64,000 nucleotides of DNA, taken from NCBI RefSeq assembly GCF_009759685.1, contig NZ_CP046654.1:3720001-3784000 (forward strand), written 5' to 3'. Every line of letters starts with the position of its first letter. The first letter of the stretch is position 1. Below the pieces are notes generated by a model that was given only the letters and a program-made list of their open reading frames with translations, was not told the DNA's origin and ran no database searches. Source of the DNA: Acinetobacter baumannii. GTDB taxonomy: Bacteria > Pseudomonadota > Gammaproteobacteria > Pseudomonadales > Moraxellaceae. This document shows positions 27,262 through 36,378 of the stretch, piece after piece. A program made the position numbers and the translations under genes.

Positions 27262-29808
27262 TTATGCTTCAACCATTGGAATACGGTCTTCTGAACGTTC
27301 AGCTTCGGTTAATGGACGGATTTGACCACGTTCAGTTGTAAATTGAATGTGCGGATCAGCTTGTTCATTCGCTCCTGCATTGATATAGGTCTGGAAGCGT
27401 TTACGCACCTCAGGGTTTTCGACAGCTGTACGCCACTCGTCTTGATATGTACCAATAATGTGTTCCATACGGCGCTCAAGCTCGGCAGCTAAACCAAGAG
27501 AGTCATCAACGATCACAGATTTAAGGTAGTCTAGACCGCCTTCCATGTTGTCACGCCATACACTGGTACGTTGTAAACGGTCTGCCGTTTGAATGTAGAA
27601 CATAAAGAAACGGTCGATATAACGAATAAGTGTTTCTTTATCGAGGTCAGATGCAAGTAATTCTGCATGACGCGGTTTCATACCACCGTTACCACATACA
27701 TAAAGGTTCCAACCCTTTTCAGTGGCAATCACGCCTACATCTTTACCTTGCGCTTCCGCACACTCACGTGTACAGCCAGACACTGCCATTTTCAATTTAT
27801 GCGGTGAACGCAAACCTTTGTAGCGGTTTTCAAGTTCAATCGCTAAACCAACCGAGTTATCTACTCCGTAACGACACCAAGTGCTACCCACACAAGATTT
27901 CACTGTACGTAACGACTTACCATAGGCATGACCAGACTCGAAGCCCGCAGCATTTAACTCTTCCCAAATAAATGGAAGTTCATGAACTTGCGCACCAAAC
28001 ATATCAACACGTTGACCACCAGTAATTTTGGTGTATAAGTTATATTTCTTCGCAATTTGGCCAATCGCAATTAAGCCATCCGGAGTGACTTCCCCACCTG
28101 CCATACGCGGTACAATGGAGTAAGAGCCATCTTTTTGAATGTTACCCAAGTAGTAATCGTTACTGTCTTGTAGGCCTGCATGACTTGGCTTAAGTACGAA
28201 ATCATTCCAGCAAGATGCCAAAATATTTGCTGCTGCCGGTTTACAAATATCACAACCTAAACCATGACCATGTTGATGAATTAAATCATCAAATGTCTTG
28301 ATTTCATTGACACGAACCAAGTGATACAACTCTTGACGCGAGTACGGGAAGTGTTCGCAAATGTGATTGTTAACAGTCACACCTTGACGTTGTAACTCTG
28401 ACTTCAATACTTGAGTCACTAATGGTGCACAACCACCACATGCTGTTGCTGCTTTGGTGCATTTCTTTAATGCACCTAAAGAAGTCGAACCATCGCTAAT
28501 TGCTTGGCAGATGTCTGCTTTTGATACATTGTTACATGAACAAATAGTCGCGCTGTCTGGCAGCAAATCGACTCCGCTACCACCAGATTTTGCTGCTGAT
28601 TGCTCAAAACCCGGCATGATTAAACTTTCAGGCACTTCCGGTAAAGCCAGACCATTCAACATCATTTGTAAAAGGTCGTTGTATTCTTTGGCATCACCCA
28701 CTAAAACCGCGCCAAGCAATTTGGTTTTGTCGGCATTTACAACAATCTTTTTATAAACCAGTGCATGTTCATCTGCATAGAAATAGCTTAATGCACCTGG
28801 GGTCATGGCATGTGCATCACCAACAGAAGCAACATCAACGCCCATCAACTTCAACTTGGTGCTCATGTCTGCGCCAGCGAAGCAATGACACTCTTCATCT
28901 AAAATGTGTTTTGCTGCAATACGCGCCATGTCATAGCCCGGTGCAACCAAGCCATAAATTTTATTTTGCCAAAGCGCACATTCACCAATGGCATAAATGT
29001 TTTGATCTGATGTTTGGCAATAATCATTAATTACAATACCGCCACGCTCACCAATCGCAAGCCCACTGTTGCGCGCAAGCTCATCACGTGGGCGAATCCC
29101 CGCAGAGAATAAAATCACATCAGTTTCGAGTTCACTACCGTCGGCAAACTTCATCACATGAGTGGTATTTACCCCAGACTCAATAGACTGAGTCGCTTTT
29201 TGTGTATGGACTTTTACACCTAAATCTTCAATTTTACGGCGTAAAACCTTGCCCCCTAAGTCATCAATTTGAACTGCCATCAAACGTGGTGCAAACTCAA
29301 CAACGTGTGTTTCTAAATCTAAATCACGTAATGCTTTGGCTGCCTCAAGTCCAAGTAAACCACCGCCAATTACTACGCCTGTTTTAGCCTTTAAACTTGC
29401 TGCACGAATGGCATCTAGATCTTCAATGGTACGGTAAACAAAACAGTTCTCGCGGTCATTACCCGGAATTGGCGGAACAAATGCATATGAACCAGTCGCC
29501 AGCACCAACTTGTCATAGCTAATCACATCACCATGATTGGTTGTTACGGTTTGTGCAGCTGTATCAATCGCCACTGCTTTAGTATTTAAACGCAGGTCAA
29601 TGCCATACGCATCAGCAAAATCAAAGCGTGCTAAAGATAAATCTTTTGCCGATTTCCCTGAGAAGTATTCAGTCAAATGTACGCGGTCATATGCGATACG
29701 AGGTTCTTCTGCAAGAATCGTGATTTCCAGTTCATCATCTGCTTTTTCTAAAATGGCTTCGATGAATTTGTGGCCCACCATACCATGACCAATCATTACC
29801 AATTTCAT
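27262..29808 (-). CDS. nirB: Assimilatory nitrite reductase large subunit
   Basis: NAD(P)H- and sirohaem-dependent reductase of nitrite to ammonium. I choose ATG 29808 (848 residues) because AGGAGAAAC precedes it; an upstream start would add five residues. Domains in order: FAD/NAD binding (VMIGHGMVGHKFIE, ATGSYAFVPPIPG, GVVIGGGLLGLEAA), a BFD-like [2Fe-2S] domain (CSCNNVSKADI, then CTKAATACGGCAPLV), and the sulfite/nitrite-reductase half with sirohaem/[4Fe-4S] motifs CVGSTWCRYG and SGCTRECAEAQGKD. First gene of the nirB-nirD-nasA-mobA run; its leader shows NasT-type control. Confidence 0.96.
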   Translation of the reverse strand: MKLVMIGHGMVGHKFIEAILEKADDELEITILAEEPRIAYDRVHLTEYFSGKSAKDLSLARFDFADAYGIDLRLNTKAVAIDTAAQTVTTNHGDVISYDKLVLATGSYAFVPPIPGNDRENCFVYRTIEDLDAIRAASLKAKTGVVIGGGLLGLEAAKALRDLDLETHVVEFAPRLMAVQIDDLGGKVLRRKIEDLGVKVHTQKATQSIESGVNTTHVMKFADGSELETDVILFSAGIRPRDELARNSGLAIGERGGIVINDYCQTSDQNIYAIGECALWQNKIYGLVAPGYDMARIAAKHILDEECHCFAGADMSTKLKLMGVDVASVGDAHAMTPGALSYFYADEHALVYKKIVVNADKTKLLGAVLVGDAKEYNDLLQMMLNGLALPEVPESLIMPGFEQSAAKSGGSGVDLLPDSATICSCNNVSKADICQAISDGSTSLGALKKCTKAATACGGCAPLVTQVLKSELQRQGVTVNNHICEHFPYSRQELYHLVRVNEIKTFDDLIHQHGHGLGCDICKPAAANILASCWNDFVLKPSHAGLQDSNDYYLGNIQKDGSYSIVPRMAGGEVTPDGLIAIGQIAKKYNLYTKITGGQRVDMFGAQVHELPFIWEELNAAGFESGHAYGKSLRTVKSCVGSTWCRYGVDNSVGLAIELENRYKGLRSPHKLKMAVSGCTRECAEAQGKDVGVIATEKGWNLYVCGNGGMKPRHAELLASDLDKETLIRYIDRFFMFYIQTADRLQRTSVWRDNMEGGLDYLKSVIVDDSLGLAAELERRMEHIIGTYQDEWRTAVENPEVRKRFQTYINAGANEQADPHIQFTTERGQIRPLTEAERSEDRIPMVEA

Positions 29809-29989
29809 AGTGTTTCTCCTCAAATCACGTTGCTTTTAAGCTGCGTTCTTGCGTTCTCAAATAGACATTGTTGTTTTGCCTTGTGCTCTACCGAGAAACG
29901 TATCAACATCACAAAGCGTATAGCTGCTTGGAACCCATTTTTTCCACTCGTTGACGACACCCAATGCATAGCAAAGTTATAAAAACAAA

Positions 29990-30024
29990 TAAAAAAAGCG
30001 AGCCCCCTCATACGGAAGGCTCGC
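29990..30024 (-). terminator. Attenuator-like terminator in the nirB leader
   Basis: On the minus strand GCGAGCCTTC pairs with the GGGGGCTCGC side over ten base pairs (two G-U), with a T7 tract following. It lies about 180 bases before the nirB start and about 175 nt into the predicted transcript, the position of the terminator that NasT-type ANTAR proteins suppress. Confidence 0.82.
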
Positions 30025-30153
30025 ATCGCTGAAACTGAAAAATTAGTTAATTTAGATGTAACTTTTTTATGCAATAAAAATAAAGACATAACCTTCACTC
30101 CGACTGAACGTAAATTTTCTGTGTGTACAGTTGCACTCACAAATTCGATCAGA

Positions 30154-30198
30154 ACGGACATCGTTGGCCGTCTTTAAAACTTATGGTCGTCTTCGACC
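30154..30198 (-). ncRNA. Candidate two-hairpin ANTAR target in the nirB leader
   Basis: Reading the minus strand, hairpin P1 (30185-30198) is GGTC-GAAGAC-GACC with a six-base loop. About 13 bases later hairpin P2 (30154-30171) is ACGGCC-AACGAT-GTCCGT, also with a six-base loop. P2 has A at loop position 1 and G at position 4, as in the published ANTAR consensus; P1 has G at position 4 but G instead of A at position 1, and P2 has one C-U mismatch. Both precede the terminator at 29990. Confidence 0.55.
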
Positions 30199-30209
30199 TG
30201 TAATTAACC

Positions 30210-30227
30210 AAGCATTTTGCATGCCAA
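30210..30227 (-). promoter_or_regulatory. Sigma-54-type promoter facing nirB
   Basis: Minus-strand sequence TTGGCATGCAAAATGCTT matches the -24/-12 pattern with GG and GC ten bases apart. Predicted transcription starts near 30201, right at the P1 hairpin. Confidence 0.75.
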
Positions 30228-30466
30228 TTCTTTTTAAAATTAATATTAATAATTTTTTATTATTATTTTCAAATACTTAAAATAAAACCCATTTTCATCC
30301 CAAAAGAATATTTAATTTTCCCTGCACTATTGCTGCTCGTTTATATGGTTTAAACAAAAATAAGTCTTGCCACAAAATGAATCGCTTTTTTGCACCAATA
30401 TTGATCAAAACAATGCATTAGCATAGTAAAGGACCACTCATGCCTGATTTTTTGTTTAAATTTGGA

Positions 30467-30483
30467 TGGCACTAATCTTGCTT
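30467..30483 (+). promoter_or_regulatory. Sigma-54-type promoter facing nasT
   Basis: TGGCACTAATCTTGCTT is close to the -24/-12 consensus (TGGCACG-N4-TTGCA/T), with GG and GC ten bases apart. It ends about 63 bases before the nasT start. Confidence 0.8.
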
Positions 30484-30545
30484 AAAAATTGATAACAAAA
30501 AACGCGTCGAATTGGCGCATTTTCTTAGCCTGATTTTCTGAACTT

Positions 30546-31136
30546 ATGCCAAAACTCAAAATAGCTCTTATCGATGATGATCATGCGCGGGCCGACTATA
30601 TAAAAAATAGTCTGCTTGAAAATGACTTTGAAGTGGTTGCCTGCCTTACTTTGGACCACTTAAATATTTTTCGTCTTGAAGATTTACAAGCCGATGTCAT
30701 CTTGCTCGATATGGATCATCCCCATCGTGACATTATTGAAAGTTGTGTGAGTAGCTATGACCTACCAACTGTTCTATTCACTAAAAATTCAGATAAAGAC
30801 ACCATCAAACAAGCTATAGATGCAGGCGTAACGGCTTATATTGTAGATGGCATAGACCCCGCCCGCTTACATACCATTTTAGAGATTTCAATTGAGCAAT
30901 ATAAAAAACATAAAAAGCTTGAAGGTGACTTAAAAGAAGCTCAAACCAAACTGGCCGATCGTAAAGATGTTGAAAAGGCCAAAGTGCTACTCATGCAACT
31001 GCATGGCTTACCTGAAGACACAGCTTTTCAATTACTCAGAAAAAATGCCATGAGTCACCGTATAACGATTGGAGAAATGGCACGGCGTTTACTTGACGCT
31101 CAAAAATTACTAAATGATCAACTAAAGGATGAATAA
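30546..31136 (+). CDS. nasT: ANTAR-domain response regulator NasT
   Basis: Transcription antiterminator for nitrate-assimilation genes. It is 196 residues. The receiver domain (residues 1-120) begins KLKIALIDDDHARADYI with acidic residues in IDDDHA and a phospho-acceptor-type Asp in ILLDMDHP. The coiled coil and C-terminal ANTAR domain follow (KVLLMQLHGLPEDTAFQLLRKNAMSHRITIGEMARRLL), which binds paired hexaloop hairpins in RNA. It is directly followed by nasS, and its likely target is the leader of nirB on the other strand. Without nitrate, NasS is expected to hold it (known for the family). Confidence 0.93.
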   Translation: MPKLKIALIDDDHARADYIKNSLLENDFEVVACLTLDHLNIFRLEDLQADVILLDMDHPHRDIIESCVSSYDLPTVLFTKNSDKDTIKQAIDAGVTAYIVDGIDPARLHTILEISIEQYKKHKKLEGDLKEAQTKLADRKDVEKAKVLLMQLHGLPEDTAFQLLRKNAMSHRITIGEMARRLLDAQKLLNDQLKDE

Positions 31137-32147
31137 ATGAGCAAATTAGAAAAGACTCAATTGCAACTCGGCTATATTCCTTTACTTGATTGCATCGCTT
31201 TACTTTGGGCAAAGCAGCAAGGTTTCTTCGAAGAAGTCGATTTAGATGTTACCTTAGTCAAAGAAGCATCATGGGCAAGTCTACGCGACCGTTTAGCTTT
31301 TGGTTTATTAGATGCTGCACATTGTTTATCTGCGATGCTCCCTGCAGCAGCAATGGGTGCAGACCAAATTGGTATTGCACTGCAAACCCCGCTCGTTTTA
31401 AGTAAAAACCGTGCTTTTATCAGCTTAAGCCAAAAATTAATTCATCAACTAGCTATTAAAGAAACCGATAATGCACAAACTACCGCCCAAAAAGTTATTC
31501 AATACATTGAGCAAGATCATACTCTTTCTCTAGCCCATGTATTTAAACATTCAATCCATCATTATTGTTTAAGAGAATGGCTTGCTTTGGCAGACTCTAG
31601 AATAGCTCAAACGCTCAAACTCAAAGCACTTCCCCCACCGTATATGGTCGAAGCTTTAGATAACCATGTGATTGATGGTTTTTGTGTGGGAGAGCCTTGG
31701 AATACTCAAGGTGAACTTTTAGGTTTAAGTAAAATCGTCTGCTCAAGTCAAGACATTATTCCCAATGTGGCAGATAAAGTTCTCGCAGTAACTCAAGAAT
31801 GGGCTGAACAACATCCTCAAACCTTAGTTGCCCTTACAACGGCAATTATGAAAGCTCAAAAAGAATTGAGTAATTTAAAAGATTTTGCACCTGTCTTAAA
31901 GTTATTGGTCGAGTTTGGGATTGTCCGATTTCACTGTTCTGAAGAAGTGCATGTCGATAAATATTATATGATTCAAAATATTGTAAAACACTTGGTTAAA
32001 GAAAATGCGGCTCCCCAACCTGAAGATTTCCATTGGTTATTTCAGCAAATGCAAAAATGGGAAAAACTTCAATTAGCCCCTGATCAAATCATAGAACTGA
32101 GTGCACAATGCATTAATCTCGATTGCTACAATCAAGCCAAACTCTAA
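31137..32147 (+). CDS. nasS: Nitrate/nitrite sensor NasS (NrtA-like, cytoplasmic)
   Basis: A 336-residue protein of the NrtA/CmpA periplasmic-binding fold (LGYIPLLDCIALLWAKQQGFFEEVDLDVTLVKEASW; GLLDAAHCLSAMLPAAAMG; GFCVGEPWNTQG). It has no signal peptide, which separates the cytoplasmic sensor NasS from the transport protein NrtA. It begins at the base after the nasT stop, so the two are translated together. In related bacteria NasS binds NasT and releases it when nitrate or nitrite is bound. Confidence 0.9.
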   Translation: MSKLEKTQLQLGYIPLLDCIALLWAKQQGFFEEVDLDVTLVKEASWASLRDRLAFGLLDAAHCLSAMLPAAAMGADQIGIALQTPLVLSKNRAFISLSQKLIHQLAIKETDNAQTTAQKVIQYIEQDHTLSLAHVFKHSIHHYCLREWLALADSRIAQTLKLKALPPPYMVEALDNHVIDGFCVGEPWNTQGELLGLSKIVCSSQDIIPNVADKVLAVTQEWAEQHPQTLVALTTAIMKAQKELSNLKDFAPVLKLLVEFGIVRFHCSEEVHVDKYYMIQNIVKHLVKENAAPQPEDFHWLFQQMQKWEKLQLAPDQIIELSAQCINLDCYNQAKL

Positions 32148-32165
32148 AAAATACTTAAGCACATT

Positions 32166-32201
32166 ATAAAAAAAAGCTGTCTTTATTAACAAAGACAGCT
32201 T
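32166..32201 (-). terminator. Terminator hairpin oriented for leftward transcription
   Basis: Perfect 11-bp stem AAGCTGTCTTT / AAAGACAGCTT (32174-32184 and 32191-32201). The T-run follows on the minus strand and an A-run precedes on the plus strand, so it would terminate best a leftward transcript, although the plus-strand nasS ends just before it. Confidence 0.65.
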
Positions 32202-32480
32202 GAAAGACCCATAAGACAAATGCGTTATACGCATTACTACATTTAAAAGACTCAACTCATCCATTAAATATAGCTCTTATGTTTCCGATCATAACCAATA
32301 AAAACTTATCATTTTCAGACATTTCCATATCAATAACTGACATTTCATAGACTTTATCTCCTACCTATAATTTCGACGAACAACTGAAACTCCCCTAGAT
32401 ATCAGCCCGTAATTTTGTTAACTTGATTATGTTACAAATTCAAAATGCAGATTTCAGTTAATGAGTAAAGGGATGAAATC
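32202..32480. other. Gap upstream of umuC
   Basis: Holds the UmuDAb-like operator close to umuC. On the minus strand there is also a possible small frame (28 codons, 32343-32257, MSVIDMEM start) behind TAGGAGAT, pointing at the leftward terminator; I do not claim it as a gene. Confidence 0.5.
32423..32443. promoter_or_regulatory. UmuDAb-like SOS operator upstream of umuC
   Basis: A 21-base near-palindrome beginning TTGATTATGT and ending ATTCAA. It matches the outer blocks and centre (TTGA, ATGT.AC, TTCAA) of the operator described for UmuDAb-repressed DNA-damage genes in Acinetobacter, 37 bases before the umuC start. Confidence 0.65.
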
Positions 32481-33809
32481 ATGAAAGATATCTCACACCG
32501 TGAAGTTTATGCACTGGTTGATATTAATAATTGCTATGTTAGCTGTGAGCGTCTTTTCAACCCTAAACTCAATGATAAACCTGTAGTTGTTTTATCTAAT
32601 AACGATGGCTGTGTGGTCTCACGTAGTGAAGAGGCAAAAGTTTTAGGGATTAAAATGGGCGTACCGTGGTTCCAAATTGAAAAAGATGCTTTACAAGCAG
32701 GTGTTCACGTCTATTCAAGCAACTATACTTTATATGCCGAGATGTCCCGTCGTTTTTTTGCTGTCCTCGGTGAGTTTTTTTCTCCAGATGATTTAGAAGC
32801 CTACTCTATAGATGAATGCTTTATTCATCTCACCCCTTACCTCCAATCTATCGATATCTCTGACTACTGCAACAAAGTGAGAAACACTCTCCTAAAATGG
32901 TTAGGCTTACCTTGTTGCATTGGAATTGGATATTCAAAGACACAAGCAAAACTTGCCAATCACTATGCTAAGAAAATTAAAAGTTTTAAAGGAGTATGTA
33001 ATTTCATCACCTTAGATCCATTAATTATGGAAGACCTCATGCAACAGACATCAGTCAAAGAGGTATGGGGAATCGGCTATCAATTAGTCAAACAGCTACA
33101 AAGTTATGAGGTGTACACATGCCTAGACTTAACTTTTGCCAATGAACACCATATGGCAAAGGCATTTTCTGTGGTCATGGCACGCACCATTCGTGAGCTA
33201 AAAGGCCAATCCTGTATTCAACTTGATGATCCAGCTATTCCAACGAAACGGATTTTAGCATCACGAAGTTTTGCTCAAGCTTTATCCAGTATTGAGATTA
33301 TTAAACAAGCACTTATCTTTCACCTTAACCGGGCACATCGCCGTTTAATGAAACAAGAACAACTTTGTGCCTGTGTTCAAGTTATGCTTTATGAAAAAAC
33401 CGACAAACCGCCCTATAAAAAAGCCACATCTCAAGCAATTGGTCTTCATTATGCAACAGATGATTTATGCATACTTACTAAAGCAGCTATGCAGCAAATT
33501 GATGTTTTATATAAAGAAAATAAAAGTTACATAAAAATTGGAGTATTATTTTGTGCTCTACACGCACGTCAGCAACATATTGATGATTTATGGCAGCCTC
33601 TGGAACTTATTCATCAAAGACAACAATTGATGGAAACTTTAGGTACAGTCCGTAAGCGCTTTGGTAGCCACTATTTACAAGTTGGATATCACTCACGTAA
33701 TCCATCTTGGCAAATGAAACAATGTCATCGCTCAAAAAATTACCTAACTCGCTGGAATGAAATGTTAACGATTGAAGATGCTTATACCCCCGTTACACAA
33801 AATACATGA
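32481..33809 (+). CDS. umuC: Error-prone Y-family DNA polymerase V subunit UmuC (orphan)
   Basis: DNA-damage-inducible translesion polymerase. It is 442 residues. Metal-binding motifs are seen in VYALVDINNCYVSCERLF (first Asp) and YSIDECFIHL (Asp-Glu pair), with LSNNDGCVVSRSEEAKVLGI and IGIGYSKTQAKLANHYAKK between and after them. The C-terminal little-finger domain and UmuC tail follow. AAGGGATGAAATC precedes the ATG. No umuD gene is adjacent. Acinetobacter often has several scattered umuC copies controlled in trans by UmuDAb and DdrR (known), which fits the operator seen upstream. Confidence 0.93.
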   Translation: MKDISHREVYALVDINNCYVSCERLFNPKLNDKPVVVLSNNDGCVVSRSEEAKVLGIKMGVPWFQIEKDALQAGVHVYSSNYTLYAEMSRRFFAVLGEFFSPDDLEAYSIDECFIHLTPYLQSIDISDYCNKVRNTLLKWLGLPCCIGIGYSKTQAKLANHYAKKIKSFKGVCNFITLDPLIMEDLMQQTSVKEVWGIGYQLVKQLQSYEVYTCLDLTFANEHHMAKAFSVVMARTIRELKGQSCIQLDDPAIPTKRILASRSFAQALSSIEIIKQALIFHLNRAHRRLMKQEQLCACVQVMLYEKTDKPPYKKATSQAIGLHYATDDLCILTKAAMQQIDVLYKENKSYIKIGVLFCALHARQQHIDDLWQPLELIHQRQQLMETLGTVRKRFGSHYLQVGYHSRNPSWQMKQCHRSKNYLTRWNEMLTIEDAYTPVTQNT

Positions 33810-34044
33810 ACTGTTTTTGTCAATTCGGTTTAAAATAAGCTCCGTTAAATTACTTGAAATTTTGTCATTTTTTAACATTGCTAATTCGTCGCAAAATTTA
33901 CAATATATAAGCCGAATTTGGTGTACCCTTTCTGCGACAATTAAAAGAAATTATAAAAAACTTGTAGAAACATATGCCATAATAAGCAAACTTTGCAGAC
34001 ATCTTGCAAAGATTATTTGCAACTTTAGAGCTGGAGCAATCTGA

Positions 34045-34500
34045 ATGAGTTCGACCATTTTGGTAATTCATGGACCGAATTTGAATTTGCTGGGAAAACG
34101 CGAACCAGAAGTATATGGTCATCTTACCCTAGACAATATCAACCAACAACTTATTGCTCAAGCTGAACAAGCCTCAATTACACTAGATACTTTTCAAAGC
34201 AACTGGGAAGGTGCCATTGTTGACCGTATTCATCAGGCACAAACAGAAGGCGTAAAACTGATTATTATTAACCCTGCTGCCCTCACCCACACTTCAGTTG
34301 CTTTACGCGATGCCTTACTTGGCGTTGCCATTCCCTTTATTGAAGTACATTTATCAAATGTTCACGCACGTGAAGCTTTCAGACATCATTCTTATTTATC
34401 AGACAAAGCAATTGGCGTGATTTGTGGTCTAGGCGCAAAAGGTTATAGCTTTGCGCTCGATTACGCTATTGAAAAAATTCAACCATCTAACCCAAACTAG
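34045..34500 (+). CDS. aroQ: Type II 3-dehydroquinate dehydratase
   Basis: Shikimate-pathway enzyme forming 3-dehydroshikimate. At 151 residues it is the dodecameric type II form. Typical motifs are [21 protein letters not shown] (catalytic Tyr of the lid region), [32 protein letters not shown] and [17 protein letters not shown]. It is the first gene of aroQ-accB-accC; this order is common in gammaproteobacteria. Confidence 0.96.
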   Translation: MSSTILVIHGPNLNLLGKREPEVYGHLTLDNINQQLIAQAEQASITLDTFQSNWEGAIVDRIHQAQTEGVKLIIINPAALTHTSVALRDALLGVAIPFIEVHLSNVHAREAFRHHSYLSDKAIGVICGLGAKGYSFALDYAIEKIQPSNPN

Positions 34501-34517
34501 TTCAGGAATAGTCGCCC

Positions 34518-34937
34518 ATGGATATCCGCAAAATTAAGAAACTCATCGATTTAATGATTGAGTCTGACTTGCAAGCGATTGAAGTTAAAGAAGGTGATCA
34601 ATCGATCGCTTTAACTCGTCGCAATCCTGTCGTTGCTGCGGCTGGTGTAGCACATCCGGCAGCTCCTGTTGCTGAAGCACCTGTTGCAAAAACACCACGT
34701 GGAGCAGTTGAAACTTCTCCTATGGTTGGTGTGTTCTATGCTGCTCCAAGCCCAGGCGAAGCACCATTTGTTAAAGTAGGTCAAACAGTATCTGCTGGTG
34801 AGACTTTGGGTATTATTGAAGCAATGAAAATCATGAACCCGATTGAAGCAACTCAAAGCGGTGTGATTGAAGAAATTTTAGTGAAAAATGGTGAAGTGAT
34901 CCAATTCGGTCAACCTTTATTCCGTTATCGCGCGTAA
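34518..34937 (+). CDS. accB: Acetyl-CoA carboxylase biotin carboxyl carrier protein
   Basis: A 139-residue carrier that holds biotin for the first step of fatty-acid synthesis. The biotinylation motif [11 protein letters not shown] places the biotinyl Lys at residue 104, 35 residues from the C-terminus as usual. N-terminal [26 protein letters not shown] and an Ala-Pro-Val-rich linker precede the carrier domain. It is 17 bases after aroQ and 16 before accC, hence one operon. Confidence 0.97.
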   Translation: MDIRKIKKLIDLMIESDLQAIEVKEGDQSIALTRRNPVVAAAGVAHPAAPVAEAPVAKTPRGAVETSPMVGVFYAAPSPGEAPFVKVGQTVSAGETLGIIEAMKIMNPIEATQSGVIEEILVKNGEVIQFGQPLFRYRA

Positions 34938-34953
34938 TACCCCGGGGACATCT

Positions 34954-36324
34954 ATGTTGCAAAAAGTTTTAATTGCAAACCGTGGTGAAATCGCTTTACG
35001 AATTACCCGGGCTTGCAAAACATTAGGAATCAAAACTGTTGGTATCTATTCAGATGCCGATAAAGATTTGATGCATTTACGTTTCGTTGATGAAGCAGTA
35101 TGTATTGGTCCGGGTGCAAGTAGTGACAGCTATTTAAACATCCCGGCAATTATTACTGCTGCAGAAATTACTGGTGCCGATGCAATTCATCCAGGTTATG
35201 GCTTCCTTTCGGAAAATGCCGAGTTTGCTGAAATTGTAGAAAGCTCAGGTTTCACATTTATTGGCCCTCGCCCAGAACATATCCGTTTAATGGGTAACAA
35301 GGTTTCTGCAATTGTTGCAATGAAAAAAGCTGGCGTACCTACGGTACCTGGCTGTGACCATGCTGTAACTATCCATAACGCATTAGCTGAAGCGAAAGAA
35401 ATCGGTTTCCCGCTTATTGTTAAAGCGGCAGCTGGTGGCGGTGGTCGTGGTATGCGTATTGTTGAACGTGTAGACACACTACTTGAGTCAGTTCAAGCGG
35501 CTCAACGTGATGCAGAAATGTGGTTCGGCGATGATACCGTATACATGGAACGCTTCTTACAAAAACCTCGCCATGTCGAAGTTCAAGTTTTGGGTGATGG
35601 TAATGGTCACGCGATTCATTTATATGACCGTGACTGTTCATTACAACGTCGTCACCAAAAAGTGTTAGAAGAAGCTCCTGCGCCAAATCTACCGGAACAA
35701 GCACGTGCTGATATTTTACAAGCCTGTGTACACGCATGTCAGTTAATGCAATATCGTGGTGCTGGTACGTTTGAATTCTTATTTGAAGATGGTGAATTCT
35801 TCTTCATTGAAATGAATACTCGTGTTCAGGTTGAGCACCCTGTAACTGAAATGGTGACTGGTGTTGACATTATTGAGCAGCAATTACGTATTGCAGCTGG
35901 TTTAGGCTTAGAGCTTCAACAAGAAGATATTGAAGTTCGTGGTCATGCCATTGAATGTCGTATCAATGCCGAAGATCCAACAACATTCTTACCTTCACCA
36001 GGTAAAATTGAAAGTTTCTATGCACCAGGTGGTGCGGGTATTCGTTTAGATTCTCATATCTATCCTGGATATAGCATTCCGCCATATTACGATTCAATGA
36101 TTGCAAAATTGATTGCTCATGGTAAAGATCGTGAAACTTCACTTGCCCGCATGCGTCAAGCGTTAGATGAAATGATTCTTACAGGAATTAAAACCAATAT
36201 TCCTTTACATAAAGATCTTATTTTGCAGGATAAAAACTTCTGTTCTCAAGCAATGGACATCCATTACCTTGAAAAACACTTGTTAAAGCAAGTGGAAGAA
36301 GAAAAGAAAGCTGAAACTGCATAA
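34954..36324 (+). CDS. accC: Acetyl-CoA carboxylase biotin carboxylase subunit
   Basis: ATP-grasp enzyme carboxylating biotin on AccB. It is 456 residues. Motifs include [23 protein letters not shown] at the N-terminus, [15 protein letters not shown], the glycine-rich ATP loop [31 protein letters not shown] and [16 protein letters not shown] with the catalytic Glu and Arg. It closes the aroQ-accBC operon and is followed by a terminator. Confidence 0.97.
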   Translation: MLQKVLIANRGEIALRITRACKTLGIKTVGIYSDADKDLMHLRFVDEAVCIGPGASSDSYLNIPAIITAAEITGADAIHPGYGFLSENAEFAEIVESSGFTFIGPRPEHIRLMGNKVSAIVAMKKAGVPTVPGCDHAVTIHNALAEAKEIGFPLIVKAAAGGGGRGMRIVERVDTLLESVQAAQRDAEMWFGDDTVYMERFLQKPRHVEVQVLGDGNGHAIHLYDRDCSLQRRHQKVLEEAPAPNLPEQARADILQACVHACQLMQYRGAGTFEFLFEDGEFFFIEMNTRVQVEHPVTEMVTGVDIIEQQLRIAAGLGLELQQEDIEVRGHAIECRINAEDPTTFLPSPGKIESFYAPGGAGIRLDSHIYPGYSIPPYYDSMIAKLIAHGKDRETSLARMRQALDEMILTGIKTNIPLHKDLILQDKNFCSQAMDIHYLEKHLLKQVEEEKKAETA

Positions 36325-36336
36325 TATGCTTCATAT

Positions 36337-36368
36337 AAAAAAGCCTCTTAAATAAGAGGCTTTTTTAT
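36337..36368. terminator. Terminator after accC
   Basis: Hairpin AAAAAAGCCTCTTA / TAAGAGGCTTTTTT shared between accC and the convergent secreted-protein gene; works in both directions. Confidence 0.88.
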
Positions 36369-36378
36369 ATCTACTTGT

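Larger units (their letters stand above)
29809..30545. promoter_or_regulatory. nirB-nasT control region
   Basis: A 737-base non-coding stretch between divergent nitrate genes. From the nirB side it contains a leader of about 390 nt with two hairpins and an attenuator-like terminator, a sigma-54-type promoter facing nirB, a central AT-rich part with a TGCACC half-site at 30391-30396 (half of the NtrC consensus), and a second sigma-54-type promoter facing nasT. A long open frame in the leader is not considered coding. Confidence 0.75.

Noticed and set aside
29820..30161. A 113-codon minus-strand frame just before nirB
   Set aside because: It covers the leader hairpins and attenuator, has no recognisable domain, and its composition is unlike neighbouring genes.
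32073..32264. A 63-codon minus-strand frame overlapping the end of nasS
   Set aside because: It runs antisense to nasS and contains the terminator hairpin inside it.
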